This document shows positions 8,707 through 18,394 of a DNA stretch of 64,000 bases, piece after piece (the first letter of the stretch is position 1; the number at the start of each line of letters is the position of its first letter). The stretch comes from Kosakonia pseudosacchari (GTDB lineage: Bacteria; Pseudomonadota; Gammaproteobacteria; Enterobacterales; Enterobacteriaceae), in contig NZ_FXWP01000014.1 of NCBI RefSeq assembly GCF_900184035.1, forward strand, positions 240,948-304,947. The letters are read 5' to 3'. The notes beneath the pieces were generated by a model, which saw nothing but the letters and a program-made list of their open reading frames with translations, had not been told where the DNA came from and made no database searches. The position numbers were made by a program, and so were the translations under genes.

Positions 8707-9500
8707 TCTGTGTGTGTTCGCCGAAAGGCGGTGTCGGAAAAACGACGCTGACGGCAAACCTGGCCTACGCCCTTGCCCGCGCAGGCAGCAAAGTGCTGGC
8801 GCTTGATTTTGACGTGCAAAACGCGCTGCGTTTGCATTTTGGTGTGCCGTTGTCGGACGGGCGCGGCTATGTGGCGCGCGCGGCGGAGTCTTCCGACTGG
8901 AGCCAGTTTGTGCTCACTGCGGGCGGCAATATTTTCGTGCTGCCGTATGGTGATGTCACGGAAGAGCAGCGCCTCGCCTTCGATGAGCGTTTAACGAATG
9001 ACGAGCATTTTCTGACGCGCGGCCTGAATACGCTGCTCAACTATCCGGGCTTGATTATCGTTGCCGACTTTCCTCCGGGGCCGTCTGCGGCGCTGAAAGC
9101 GATGTCGCGGCTCGCGGATGTGCATTTAGTCACGCTGCTGGCCGATACTGCCTCGCTCTCACTGCTGCCGTATATCGAAAATAACCGTCTTACCGGCGAT
9201 GTGCTGAACCGCAAAGCGGGTCACTACTTTGTGGTGAACCAGAGCGACAACCGCCGGCAAATCAGCCGCGATGTTACCGCGTTTATGGAACAACGCTTGG
9301 GCAATCAACTACTTGGCGTGTTGCACCGCGATGAAAGTGTCGCCGAAGCCAATGCGTCGCAGCAGTCGGTATTTGATTTCAGCCCGGCGTCCGCCGCAGC
9401 GTTCGATATCGAACTGATTGCTAAACGGGTCGCCGGAATTTTGGGCGTCAAAATCGGTGACGGCACGGTACACAACTCGCCACGCATGTCAGGCCTCTAA
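8697..9500 (+). CDS. bcsQ: Cellulose biosynthesis ParA/MinD-like ATPase BcsQ (type I operon)
   Basis: The 267-residue product is a SIMIBI P-loop ATPase. The deviant Walker A is complete (KGGVGKTT, residues 10-17, with both signature lysines K10 and K15), followed by the switch I aspartate in LDFDVQN and Walker B-like VADFPPG. BcsQ proteins form membrane-associated dimers that place or stabilise the cellulose synthase. This copy is clearly different from the second BcsQ at 23228, whose P loop lacks the catalytic lysine. The gene overlaps bcsO by 10 bases and is followed 15 bases later by bcsA. Confidence 0.92.
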   Translation: MPLICVCSPKGGVGKTTLTANLAYALARAGSKVLALDFDVQNALRLHFGVPLSDGRGYVARAAESSDWSQFVLTAGGNIFVLPYGDVTEEQRLAFDERLTNDEHFLTRGLNTLLNYPGLIIVADFPPGPSAALKAMSRLADVHLVTLLADTASLSLLPYIENNRLTGDVLNRKAGHYFVVNQSDNRRQISRDVTAFMEQRLGNQLLGVLHRDESVAEANASQQSVFDFSPASAAAFDIELIAKRVAGILGVKIGDGTVHNSPRMSGL

Positions 9501-9515
9501 CGCTTCGGGCAACGT

Positions 9516-11627
9516 ATGAAAAAGTTTCTCTCTCTTTTGCTGGTTCTGGCAGTGCTGCCTGTTGCCCTGTTGGTGGTGATCACGCCCATGGACAGCCAAA
9601 AACAGTACATTTTTGGCCTGATCAGCATCGGTATTCTCTGTTTAATGGGCTTGAGCAAAAAGCGCAGTATTTCGGTGATCATGGTGGTGATGTCGGTGCT
9701 GCTCTCGACGCGCTATATCTATTTTCGCCTGACGCAAACCCTGCACTTTAATTCCGAAATTGAAACCATCCTCGGCATGGGGCTGTTTCTCGCGGAAGTG
9801 TATGTCTGGGTCATGCTGCTGCTCAGCTACCTGCAAACGGTCTGGCCATTGAAACGTGAACTCGTACAGTTGCCGGATGACATGAACCAGTGGCCGACGG
9901 TTGATGTCTATATCCCGACCTATAACGAACCGCTGGAGGTGGTGCGCGATACGGTGCTGGCCGCGCAGTGCATGGATTACCCGCGTGATAAGATGAAAAT
10001 CTATCTGCTCGACGACGGCAAACGCAGTGAATTCGCCGTGTTTGCCGCCGATGCTGGCGTCGGCTACATCACCCGTAACGATAACGCGCACGCCAAAGCC
10101 GGTAACCTCAACCATGCGATGAAACTCACCAACGGCGAGCTGATTTGCGTGTTTGACTGCGACCACGTAGCGACCCGCATCTTCTTGCAGGCTACGGTCG
10201 GCGGTTTCCTGAAAGACCCGAAACTGGCGCTGGTGCAGACGCCGCACTACTTCTATTCGCCCGATCCGTTCGAGCGTAACCTCTCTGTCGGGCGCAATAT
10301 CCCCAACGAAGGGGCGCTATTTTACGGCCCAATTCAGCAGGGCAACGATAACTGGAACGCCACCTTCTTCTGCGGCTCGTGCGCGGTGATCCGCCGTAGC
10401 GCGCTGGAAGAAATTGGCGGTTTTGCCGTAGAAACGGTCACCGAAGATGCGCATACCGCCCTGAAAATGCAGCGTCTTGGTTGGGGTTCGGCGTTTATTG
10501 ATATTCCGCTGGCCGCAGGCCTGGCGACCGAGCGTCTGGTGCTGCATGTGATCCAGCGAACCCGCTGGGCGCGCGGTATGACGCAGATTTTCCGTCTCGA
10601 TAACCCGTTGTTTGGCCGTGGGCTGACCATTCAGCAGCGCCTGTGTTACCTGAGCGCGATGCTTTATTACCAGTTTGCTTTGCCGCGCATCGCCTTTGTC
10701 ACTGCACCGCTGGCTTACCTGCTGTTTAACCTGAATATTATTCACTCTTCGGCCAGTCTGGTGTTTGCCTACGCGCTACCGCACCTGTTCCTGGCGGTGT
10801 ATGTGAACTCGCGGCTGAATGGCCGCTTCCGTTACAGCTTCTGGGGCGAGATTTATGACCTGGTGATGGCGTTTCACATTGCTCTACCAACCATGGTGAC
10901 CATGCTGTTTCCCAAACGCGGCAAGTTCAACGTTACCGATAAAGGCGGGTTGCTGGATGTCGGCTATTTCGACTTCAGTGTGGTGCGCCCGCATTTGATC
11001 ATTGCCTTGCTGCTGGCGGCGGGCGTGGTCGCCGGGATTGTCCGTGCCTGCGCGCATGACTACTTTGGTGTGGATCCGCGCGTTATTGTGCTGAACGTTG
11101 GCTGGGGACTGTATAGCCTGATCTTCCTGCTGGCGGCGATTGCCGTTGCGCGCGAAACCCGCCAGACGCGCAAAACTATCCGTATTGATGTCGATATCCC
11201 GGTGCTTATCCATTACGCCAGCGGGATCACCTCGCGCAGCCAGACGGCGGATTTGTCGATGGGCGGCTGCCGTATCGTGGCCCCGGACGATCGTCATCTG
11301 ACTGATGAAATCGAAGCGATTGAACTGCTGCTGCAATCCGGCGCGATTAGTATTCCGGTGCAAACCGTCGCCAGCGACGAACAGCATATCCGCCTGATGT
11401 TCGACGATATTCCGCTATCGCGCCGCCGTGAGCTGGTGCGCGTGGTGCTCTCCCGCGCCGATGCGTGGATCCACCCGCCAAAGCCGCAGGACAACCCGTT
11501 CCGCTCCCTATTGACCATTGTGCGTTGTGTCTTTGATCTCTTCTGGCTGACGTGGAAATCACGCCGCGAAAACCGCCGTTTACGTGCGCAGCAGGCGGCA
11601 AAAGTTGCGCAGGAGGAGAGCGTATGA
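9516..11627 (+). CDS. bcsA: Cellulose synthase catalytic subunit BcsA (type I operon)
   Basis: The 703-residue family 2 glycosyltransferase polymerises UDP-glucose into beta-1,4-glucan and moves the chain across the inner membrane. After about four N-terminal membrane helices come DDG (about 166), DCD at 214-216, TED at 309-311, and the gating QRTRW at 347-351. More membrane helices follow, then the gating-loop FNVTDK at 471-476. A C-terminal PilZ domain has R552-x3-R556 and D579-x-S-x-x-G584, the full c-di-GMP-binding signature. It lacks the roughly 150-residue N-terminal extension of the second BcsA. Its stop overlaps bcsB (ATGA). Confidence 0.97.
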   Translation: MKKFLSLLLVLAVLPVALLVVITPMDSQKQYIFGLISIGILCLMGLSKKRSISVIMVVMSVLLSTRYIYFRLTQTLHFNSEIETILGMGLFLAEVYVWVMLLLSYLQTVWPLKRELVQLPDDMNQWPTVDVYIPTYNEPLEVVRDTVLAAQCMDYPRDKMKIYLLDDGKRSEFAVFAADAGVGYITRNDNAHAKAGNLNHAMKLTNGELICVFDCDHVATRIFLQATVGGFLKDPKLALVQTPHYFYSPDPFERNLSVGRNIPNEGALFYGPIQQGNDNWNATFFCGSCAVIRRSALEEIGGFAVETVTEDAHTALKMQRLGWGSAFIDIPLAAGLATERLVLHVIQRTRWARGMTQIFRLDNPLFGRGLTIQQRLCYLSAMLYYQFALPRIAFVTAPLAYLLFNLNIIHSSASLVFAYALPHLFLAVYVNSRLNGRFRYSFWGEIYDLVMAFHIALPTMVTMLFPKRGKFNVTDKGGLLDVGYFDFSVVRPHLIIALLLAAGVVAGIVRACAHDYFGVDPRVIVLNVGWGLYSLIFLLAAIAVARETRQTRKTIRIDVDIPVLIHYASGITSRSQTADLSMGGCRIVAPDDRHLTDEIEAIELLLQSGAISIPVQTVASDEQHIRLMFDDIPLSRRRELVRVVLSRADAWIHPPKPQDNPFRSLLTIVRCVFDLFWLTWKSRRENRRLRAQQAAKVAQEESV

Positions 11628-13909
11628 AACGGCTAACCACGCTTGCGGCACTGCTCGGCGCGCTGTTTATCGCGCCGTTACACAGTGAAGAAACGACGGT
11701 TGAATCGCTGCTGCCGCTGAATCTGCCGCCGCCAACAACAATGGCAGCCACACCGACATTTGTGCCGTCGGTGATGAGTAGCGTCAGCATCGCGCAGATG
11801 GGCCAGCCGCAAGGGATAACCCTCAGCGGCGGGCAATTCCAGGGCGGCGTTGATTTTACCCTGCCGGTCGATCAGGTCATAACCAGCGCCCGGCTGGCGC
11901 TCAACCTGCGCATCTCTCCGGCGCTGGCGGCGCGTAACGCCACCATGCAGTTGATGCTCAACGGTCAGCCGCTCGGCACTGTGCCGCTGACGGCGACCGA
12001 CAGCGACCTGGCCCGTTACCAGCTTGATATTCCCGCCGCGCTGATGGTCTCCAGTAACAGCCTCAGCGTTAAGATTAACGATGGCGATGCCATGCAGTGT
12101 CAGCGTGACCTGAATGACAAATATCGTGTCACTATCCTGCCGGATTCGCGTTTTGAACTGGAAGGGCAGCAACTGGATATCGGCGCGGATCTGAGCCATT
12201 TCCCGCGCCCTTTCTTTGACAGCATGCAGATGTCTCCGGCGGCGATTGCTGTGGCATTCGCCTCAAAACTGAGCCCGGACGCTATTAGCGCCGGGGCGCT
12301 GATCGCCTCGTGGCTGGGTATTCAGGCCGATTATCGCGGCGTTTCGTTCGCGGCCTACCATGACCGTCTTCCGGAAAAAAACGGCATTCTGATTGGTCAT
12401 CCCGGTGAGCAAATTGGCGGTTTAACGCTGCCGCAAACCAGCCAGCCGCTGCTGAAAATTATCGATAATCCGGCGAACCCGGTTTACAAACTGCTGCTGG
12501 TGGTGGGGAAAGATGAAAGCGAACTACGTGCGGCGGCCTGGCGCTTAACGCGCGGCAACTTTGCGCTGCAAACCCCGGCAGTGGATGTCGATGCGCAGAC
12601 CATCCCGTTGAGCAAACCGTACGATGCACCGCGCTGGATCCCAACCGATCGTCCGGTGAAGTTATCGGAGCTGATCCGTAAAGATCAAAGCCTGACCGCC
12701 ACCGGGATCTGGCATCCGCCGTTGCAGGTGGCGTTTCGCGCCGCACCCGATCTGTTCTTGTGGGACGGTGAAACCATCCCGCTACATATCGGTTACCGTT
12801 TCCCGACGGAAAACTGGATTGACGAGCAACGTTCGTGGCTGAGCATGACCTTAAACGACACGTTCCTGCACAACCTGCCGGTCAATAAGCAGGGGGCGCT
12901 GGAGACGCTGTGGCATAAGCTCGGTGGCGATGCGCGCCAGGAGCAGTTTGATATGCCGCTGGAGCCGTACATGATTTACGGCGACAACCAGCTTTCGCTC
13001 TATTTCAACATCGTGCCGAAAAAGAACGCGCCGTGTAGTACGTTGTTGAATAACAACATTAAAAGCCGCATTGATGATGATTCGTGGATCGATCTCAGCC
13101 ACACCCGCCACTTTGCGCTGTTGCCGAATCTTTCCTATTTCGTCGGGGCTTCTTTCCCGTTTACCCGCCTGGCGGATTACTCAGAAACGGTCCTGATGCT
13201 GCCGGTCAACCCCAGCGAAACGCAGATCGCCACGCTGTTTGATATGGCGGCGCGCTCAGGCAACGCCACCGGAACCGCGCTCGGTCATAACCGCGTGGTG
13301 TTTGGTGTACCGACTGGCGGCAGTTTTCTGGAGCTGTTGCGTGACCGTGATGTGCTGGCGGTAAGCGGTATGGATCAGCATGACTTTAACCGTGCGTTGC
13401 TGGCGAATTCGCCGTTTGTCACCCACGACAGCACGCTGGGTGTACGTGAGCCTTCCAGCTGGCAGAAAGTGCAGCGCTGGATAGCGGGCGACTGGGCGGC
13501 AGAAGGGCTGGAAGCCGATCGCTACTTCTCTTCTAATGAAGCGTGGCGCGGCTTTATCAGTTTCCGCTCGCCATGGAACGATGCCCGGCTGGTGGTGCTG
13601 GCGCTTGGCAGCAACGATGAGCAGTTATCGCATCTGCATGACGATCTGACATCGGCAAAAATCAACGCCGGCATTCGCGGCGATGCCGCCATCATCACCA
13701 ATGAAAACGGTGTGCGCAGCTTCCGCGTCGGCGAGCAGTTCCCCAGCGGCGAAATGCCGCCGCAGATGAAAGTGGTCTGGTACGCCAACCAACACTCGGC
13801 GCTGCTGGCGATCCTGAGCCTGCTGGTCGGGTCGCTGGTGGGTGGCATGGTGTATCGCGTGCTTAAAAAGCGCGAGCGTAAACGTCTGGATGCGGGGAAC
13901 AGCAAGTGA
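11624..13909 (+). CDS. bcsB: Cellulose synthase periplasmic subunit BcsB (type I operon)
   Basis: The ATG at 11624 overlaps the bcsA stop and has AGGAGGAGAG just upstream; the longer frame from 11552 lies inside bcsA and is rejected. The 761-residue product has a short signal peptide (about 1-20), a large periplasmic beta-rich body built of alternating carbohydrate-binding and flavodoxin-like domains, and one C-terminal membrane helix (about 727-747) followed by a basic tail. BcsB guides the glucan from BcsA through the periplasm, and its C-terminal anchor is needed for BcsA activity. It has no recognisable direct c-di-GMP site, as is usual for the family. Confidence 0.95.
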   Translation: MKRLTTLAALLGALFIAPLHSEETTVESLLPLNLPPPTTMAATPTFVPSVMSSVSIAQMGQPQGITLSGGQFQGGVDFTLPVDQVITSARLALNLRISPALAARNATMQLMLNGQPLGTVPLTATDSDLARYQLDIPAALMVSSNSLSVKINDGDAMQCQRDLNDKYRVTILPDSRFELEGQQLDIGADLSHFPRPFFDSMQMSPAAIAVAFASKLSPDAISAGALIASWLGIQADYRGVSFAAYHDRLPEKNGILIGHPGEQIGGLTLPQTSQPLLKIIDNPANPVYKLLLVVGKDESELRAAAWRLTRGNFALQTPAVDVDAQTIPLSKPYDAPRWIPTDRPVKLSELIRKDQSLTATGIWHPPLQVAFRAAPDLFLWDGETIPLHIGYRFPTENWIDEQRSWLSMTLNDTFLHNLPVNKQGALETLWHKLGGDARQEQFDMPLEPYMIYGDNQLSLYFNIVPKKNAPCSTLLNNNIKSRIDDDSWIDLSHTRHFALLPNLSYFVGASFPFTRLADYSETVLMLPVNPSETQIATLFDMAARSGNATGTALGHNRVVFGVPTGGSFLELLRDRDVLAVSGMDQHDFNRALLANSPFVTHDSTLGVREPSSWQKVQRWIAGDWAAEGLEADRYFSSNEAWRGFISFRSPWNDARLVVLALGSNDEQLSHLHDDLTSAKINAGIRGDAAIITNENGVRSFRVGEQFPSGEMPPQMKVVWYANQHSALLAILSLLVGSLVGGMVYRVLKKRERKRLDAGNSK

Positions 13910-13923
13910 AAAGGGTGACAATA

Positions 13924-16900
13924 ATGCCTAAAAAAACCGCCCGTCGGCTGACAACAATTTGCCTCTCCGGCGTGCTAACGCTGGCGACCTCCGGCATCGC
14001 GCAGGCCGCGCCGAATGATGCGGCGCTGAAGGCGTTGTTTGATCAGGCGAACTACTGGCACGAAAAGTCCCACGACGACCTGGCGATGGAGTCGCTCAAA
14101 AAGGTGTTAATGGTCGATGCCAATAACACCCAGGCGATGTACTTAATGGCGCTGTGGGCACAGCAAAATGGCGATTTGCAAACCGCCGCGCAGTGGCGCG
14201 CCAGGCTGGCGAAAACCGCGCCGGACGATAGCGGTTTGCAGGCGCTGGATAACGCAAAACAGTTGGCACAGGTGCCGCAAGGGCAGTTAACGCTTGCTCG
14301 CCAGCAAGCGCGCAGCGGCAATGTTCCGGCGGCGCTGGAAACCTGGCGCAACCTGTTCAATGGCGACACGCCGCCGCCGAGCCTCGCGCCGGAATACTAT
14401 TTGACGATGGCGGGCGATAAAGCGCTCTACCCGCAGGCGCTGGCGGAAATTCAGCGCTTCGTCGTCCAGCATCCGCAGGACAATGCCGCCCGTGTGGCGC
14501 TGGGCAAGATGTTGACCTGGCGCGAAGCAACGCGCCGCGACGGGATTTTGCTGCTGGAGCCGATGGCCAGCGGCAATAAAGAGGCGGATGAAGGGCTGCG
14601 TCAGGCGCTGCTGTGGCTTGCGCCGCAGGCTGGCGATGAGCGCTTTTACGATACCTGGTTGCAGCGCCATCCGCAGGATAGCGAGATGCAGGCTTACTAC
14701 CGTAAAAATGTCGGTGGCAGCGCGAAAGGCGCAGGTTTTACCGCGCTGAATAGCGGCGACAGCAATGCCGCAAAACGCCAGTTTGAGCAGGTACTGCAAA
14801 CCAACCCGGAAGACGCCGATGCACTGGCAGGCATGGGGTATATTGCCCAGCGTAACGGTGATTACCAGGCGGCGGCACAATATCTGAACCGGGCGGCGAG
14901 CCAGGGGGGCGAGGCTTCCGCAGAACGTAAAGCGCAGGCGGAAGACGCCGCGTTTTATGGTCAACTGGCGCAAGCACAGCAAGCGTTAAAAACGGGCAAT
15001 GTCAGCCAGGCGCTGGCACTTTCCGCGCCGCTGGCGCAGCAGAGCGGTGAGCGAGGCACGGCCGCCAAACTGTTCCGCGCCGATGTGCTACGCCAGAACA
15101 AAGATTACCCGCAGGCGGAACAAGCGCTGCGCGAGATCCTCAACGAGCAGCCACAGAATGCCCCGGCGCGGGAAAATCTCTACTACGTGCTGCGCGATCA
15201 AAACAAAGCAGCAGAAGCGCAAAGCATGCTGCGCACGTTACCGGTGAGTTTGCAGGAAAAACTGCAACCGCGCGTGGTGACGGGGACGCCTGGCGACCCG
15301 CTGCGTCGGCAGGCGCAACAACTGGCAGCCAGCGGAAATACGTCGCAGGCCATTGCCGTGCTGCGCCAGGGCGTGGCGCGCCTGCCTGATGATCCGTGGT
15401 TGCGCCTTGATTTGGCGCGTTTGCTGCAACAAGCTGGTCAGGAAAATGAAGCCGCGAGCGTGATGCTGCCCGCGCAAAACCCGCGAGCCGGTGCCAGTTC
15501 GCTGTACGCTGCCGCACTGTTCGCCAGTGAAAATGGCGGCTGGCAGCAGGCCAGTTCGCTGCTGTCACGTATTTCGCCCGCCAGCCAGAACGGCCAGATG
15601 CGCGACCTCGCGCAGCGGGTTAATTACAACCTGCAAATGGCGACTGCCGAGCGCTACCTCGCGCAGGGCAATATGACGGCGGCAGCCAATACCCTGAAAG
15701 CGCTGGCGGCCACACCGCCGAAAAGCCCGGTCGATGCCGGGAAACTGGCGCGCATGCTGGCGCAGACCGGCGATACCACCACCGCCGTCGCACTGGTGCG
15801 TGAAAGTATGAAACAGGGCGTGCAGGGCAACATCGGCGATTATGCCGATCAGGTTGCGGTGCTTAACCAGGCAGGGCTTAACCAGGAGGCGCAGGCCTTT
15901 GTTTCCAGCCCTGAAGTGCAGGCGCGCAGCACGCCAGCCCAGCTTGCCGGGGTGCGCAATGGCTATGTGATCAACGAAGCGGATCACCTGCGCGAGCAGG
16001 GCAACTATGCCGCCGCGTACGACAAGCTGATCCGCGCGTTGCAAAACGACCCGCAGAACACGGATTTGATGTTCGCGATGGGGCGTTTATATCAGTCCGG
16101 CAAGATGAACAAAGAAGCGGGCGTCCTGTATGACTACCTGATGACGCGCGACAGTGAGGATCAGGCGGCGCGCGTCGGTGCCATTGATGTGGCGCTGGCG
16201 GAAAATAACGTCGACAAAGCGCAGTCGCTGGCAAACGGCCTGCGCAGCAATAATTCGCCGGATCGCTTGCTGCTGCTGGCGCGGCTGGAAGAGGCGAAAG
16301 GCAATCATCAGCAGGCAATGACCTACCTGCGTAGCGCGCGCGGCAAGCTGGTCGGGCTGGAGTCGACCAACAGCGCGGCTACGCCGACCATCGGCGGGGT
16401 GTTGCTGGCGGATAACCCGTTTACCACCACCAGTAAAAGCGCGGCGCCGCAGTCGCTGTATGGCCAAACGCTGCCGTGGCAAGTCGCTCAGGTGGCGCAC
16501 GAACCGGGCAGTAATTTGCCGGGTACCACGCGTACCGATTTGCCGGTCGAAACGGCGCAAACGCGAACGCTGCGCCAGGTCGACGACATGATGCAGCAGA
16601 TGAACGAGAAAACCGGCATGTGGTTGCAGGGCGGCGTGGAAATTCGTGGCCGCGACGGGGAAACCGGCACCAGCAAGCTGACGGAAGCCAAAGCGCCGCT
16701 TACCTGGTCGAGTTCGCCGTTTGGCGATGCACGCTTTGAATTTACCACCACGCCAGTTTCGCTCAGTTCCGGCAGCGCTTCAGGCGATTCATGGCGGCGT
16801 TATGGTGCGAACCCGCTGGCGAATGGCGTAGCCAATATCGCCACCTCCATTAAAAACGCCAACAGTTCTCTCGCAACCGACGGCAGCGATAAATTTACCG

Positions 16901-17907
16901 ATCTCGCCGGTTATGCTGATGCCAGCAAATTGTCGCCATTTACCGAAACGGGTTATGACAATCTCACTTCGCTGCTGTCGTCGAGCCGTCTGAAGAGTTT
17001 GAGTGAATCAAACTATAAGACCAACTATAGCGATCCGATTAAGTCTTCCACCGATTCGCAAAACGCCAGCGGCGTTGAGCTGAATATGGCGCTGAGCGGC
17101 GACAGCTATAAGCTGGATATCGGTAGCACGCCGCTGGGGCAGGATTTAACCTCGCTGGTGGGCGGCGTGAAATGGTCGCCGAAACTGACTAATTACCTGA
17201 CGCTTATCCTTACCGGCGAGCGTCGCGCGGTGACCGACAGCCTGCTCTCTTATGTTGGGCTGCGCGATGCTTACTCCGGTGAGCGCTGGGGGCAGGTCAC
17301 CAAAAACGGCGGCAGCGTACAGTTGAGCTACGACGACGGTGATGCAGGGTTCTACATTGGCGGTGGCGGGTACAGCTACCTCGGTAAAGATGTGGCGAGC
17401 AACACCAGCGTGAACGCCAATGCCGGGGTTTATCTGCGCCCGTGGCACGATGATTTCCGCCAGTTACAGACGGGGCTGAGCGTTAGCTGGATGAACTACT
17501 CGAAAAACCTCAGTTACTTCACTTACGGTCAGGGCGGTTACTTCAGCCCGCAGAACTACGTGAGCGTGTCGCTGCCGGTTGATCTGTCGCAGAAAATCGA
17601 CAACTGGAATCTCAGCATTGGTGGCGCGGTGGGCTACCAGTCCTACACCCAGGACAAGAGCAATTACTTCCCGACCGAGCCGGAAGCGCAGAAGATGCTG
17701 CAACAACTCGCCGATATGGGCTTTGTGAAAGAGGCGCAGTACCAGGGCGGTTCACAGAATGGTATTGGCTATAACTTCCATGCCGGGCTTGATTACAACG
17801 TGAATAAAAATATGTCGGTAGGTGGAAAAGTCGGTTATGACACCTTCGGCAGTTACAACGAAAGCACCGCCGGGATTTGGCTCCGGTACATGCTTGGAGA
17901 CAAATAA
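13924..17907 (+). CDS. bcsC: Cellulose export protein BcsC, TPR scaffold and outer-membrane porin (type I operon)
   Basis: The ATG at 13924 is preferred over GTG at 13906: AAAAGGG lies at good spacing, and the protein then begins with a signal peptide ending IAQA. The 1327-residue product has a long periplasmic superhelix of TPR repeats (about 30-830) and a linker. The C-terminal region of about 450 residues folds as an outer-membrane beta barrel (BcsC domain, SPLGQDL...GG and GQGGYFSPQNY segments). It is about 165 residues longer than the second BcsC. A Ser/Asn-rich segment (about 950-1050) precedes the last barrel part. The C-terminus is GDK rather than the aromatic residue usual for barrels. 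The stop overlaps bcsD by one base. Confidence 0.95.
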   Translation: MPKKTARRLTTICLSGVLTLATSGIAQAAPNDAALKALFDQANYWHEKSHDDLAMESLKKVLMVDANNTQAMYLMALWAQQNGDLQTAAQWRARLAKTAPDDSGLQALDNAKQLAQVPQGQLTLARQQARSGNVPAALETWRNLFNGDTPPPSLAPEYYLTMAGDKALYPQALAEIQRFVVQHPQDNAARVALGKMLTWREATRRDGILLLEPMASGNKEADEGLRQALLWLAPQAGDERFYDTWLQRHPQDSEMQAYYRKNVGGSAKGAGFTALNSGDSNAAKRQFEQVLQTNPEDADALAGMGYIAQRNGDYQAAAQYLNRAASQGGEASAERKAQAEDAAFYGQLAQAQQALKTGNVSQALALSAPLAQQSGERGTAAKLFRADVLRQNKDYPQAEQALREILNEQPQNAPARENLYYVLRDQNKAAEAQSMLRTLPVSLQEKLQPRVVTGTPGDPLRRQAQQLAASGNTSQAIAVLRQGVARLPDDPWLRLDLARLLQQAGQENEAASVMLPAQNPRAGASSLYAAALFASENGGWQQASSLLSRISPASQNGQMRDLAQRVNYNLQMATAERYLAQGNMTAAANTLKALAATPPKSPVDAGKLARMLAQTGDTTTAVALVRESMKQGVQGNIGDYADQVAVLNQAGLNQEAQAFVSSPEVQARSTPAQLAGVRNGYVINEADHLREQGNYAAAYDKLIRALQNDPQNTDLMFAMGRLYQSGKMNKEAGVLYDYLMTRDSEDQAARVGAIDVALAENNVDKAQSLANGLRSNNSPDRLLLLARLEEAKGNHQQAMTYLRSARGKLVGLESTNSAATPTIGGVLLADNPFTTTSKSAAPQSLYGQTLPWQVAQVAHEPGSNLPGTTRTDLPVETAQTRTLRQVDDMMQQMNEKTGMWLQGGVEIRGRDGETGTSKLTEAKAPLTWSSSPFGDARFEFTTTPVSLSSGSASGDSWRRYGANPLANGVANIATSIKNANSSLATDGSDKFTDLAGYADASKLSPFTETGYDNLTSLLSSSRLKSLSESNYKTNYSDPIKSSTDSQNASGVELNMALSGDSYKLDIGSTPLGQDLTSLVGGVKWSPKLTNYLTLILTGERRAVTDSLLSYVGLRDAYSGERWGQVTKNGGSVQLSYDDGDAGFYIGGGGYSYLGKDVASNTSVNANAGVYLRPWHDDFRQLQTGLSVSWMNYSKNLSYFTYGQGGYFSPQNYVSVSLPVDLSQKIDNWNLSIGGAVGYQSYTQDKSNYFPTEPEAQKMLQQLADMGFVKEAQYQGGSQNGIGYNFHAGLDYNVNKNMSVGGKVGYDTFGSYNESTAGIWLRYMLGDK

Positions 17908-18386
17908 TGACAACCCACACTGCAAACACGCTGCTGCTTGGCTATTTCCAGCAACAGCAAACGCCGCCGGGCTGGTTTGATTTGCTGAGCGTGATGATTG
18001 ACGGCATGGTGAGAAACGTCGGCGAAGCGGAAAGCCTGCCGTTTCTGCGTCAGATGGGCGAAGCATTAGCGGACCGTGTGCCGCTTCCGCCTTCGGCGAC
18101 AGTCGGCGAGCTGGAAGCGAATATTAACGCGCAACTGGCGGTGTTCAACTGGGGGTTTATTGATATCGAAACCACGGAACACGGCATGGCATTTCGCCAT
18201 CAGGCGCTGCCGGTGGCGCGCGAGGAGGCCTACCAGACCCGCTGGTGCTATGCGTTTTGCGCCGTTCTTGAAGGGCTTTATTCGCGCTGGCTGCGCAGCC
18301 AGGGCGGCGAGGCGAGCCTCGTGTTTACCCGCGAAAGGCTCTATTCTGTGGCGGATGTTCTCTTCCGTTACGCTAACCCACAGTGA
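17907..18386 (+). CDS. bcsD: Cellulose crystallisation subunit BcsD
   Basis: The 159-residue start MTTHTANTLLLGYFQQQ is chosen at 17907, sharing the last A of the bcsC stop (TAATG), with GGAG upstream. Length and sequence fit the Cellsynth_D family (Komagataeibacter BcsD about 156 residues). BcsD forms cylindrical octamers in which glucan chains are thought to be guided and aligned into crystalline fibrils; the original acs work placed it in the periplasm, later work suggests an intracellular scaffold. No signal peptide is visible here, which favours a cytoplasmic position. It has no counterpart in the type II operon. Confidence 0.93.
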   Translation: MTTHTANTLLLGYFQQQQTPPGWFDLLSVMIDGMVRNVGEAESLPFLRQMGEALADRVPLPPSATVGELEANINAQLAVFNWGFIDIETTEHGMAFRHQALPVAREEAYQTRWCYAFCAVLEGLYSRWLRSQGGEASLVFTRERLYSVADVLFRYANPQ

Positions 18387-18394
18387 GTTTGCCA

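Noticed and set aside
11552..11623. Longer N-terminus of the type I BcsB
   Set aside because: It would lie inside bcsA and precede a signal peptide that must be N-terminal; the ATG at 11624 has a strong ribosome site.
13906..13923. GTG start for the type I BcsC overlapping the bcsB stop
   Set aside because: The ATG at 13924 has AAAAGGG at good distance and gives a cleaner signal peptide.
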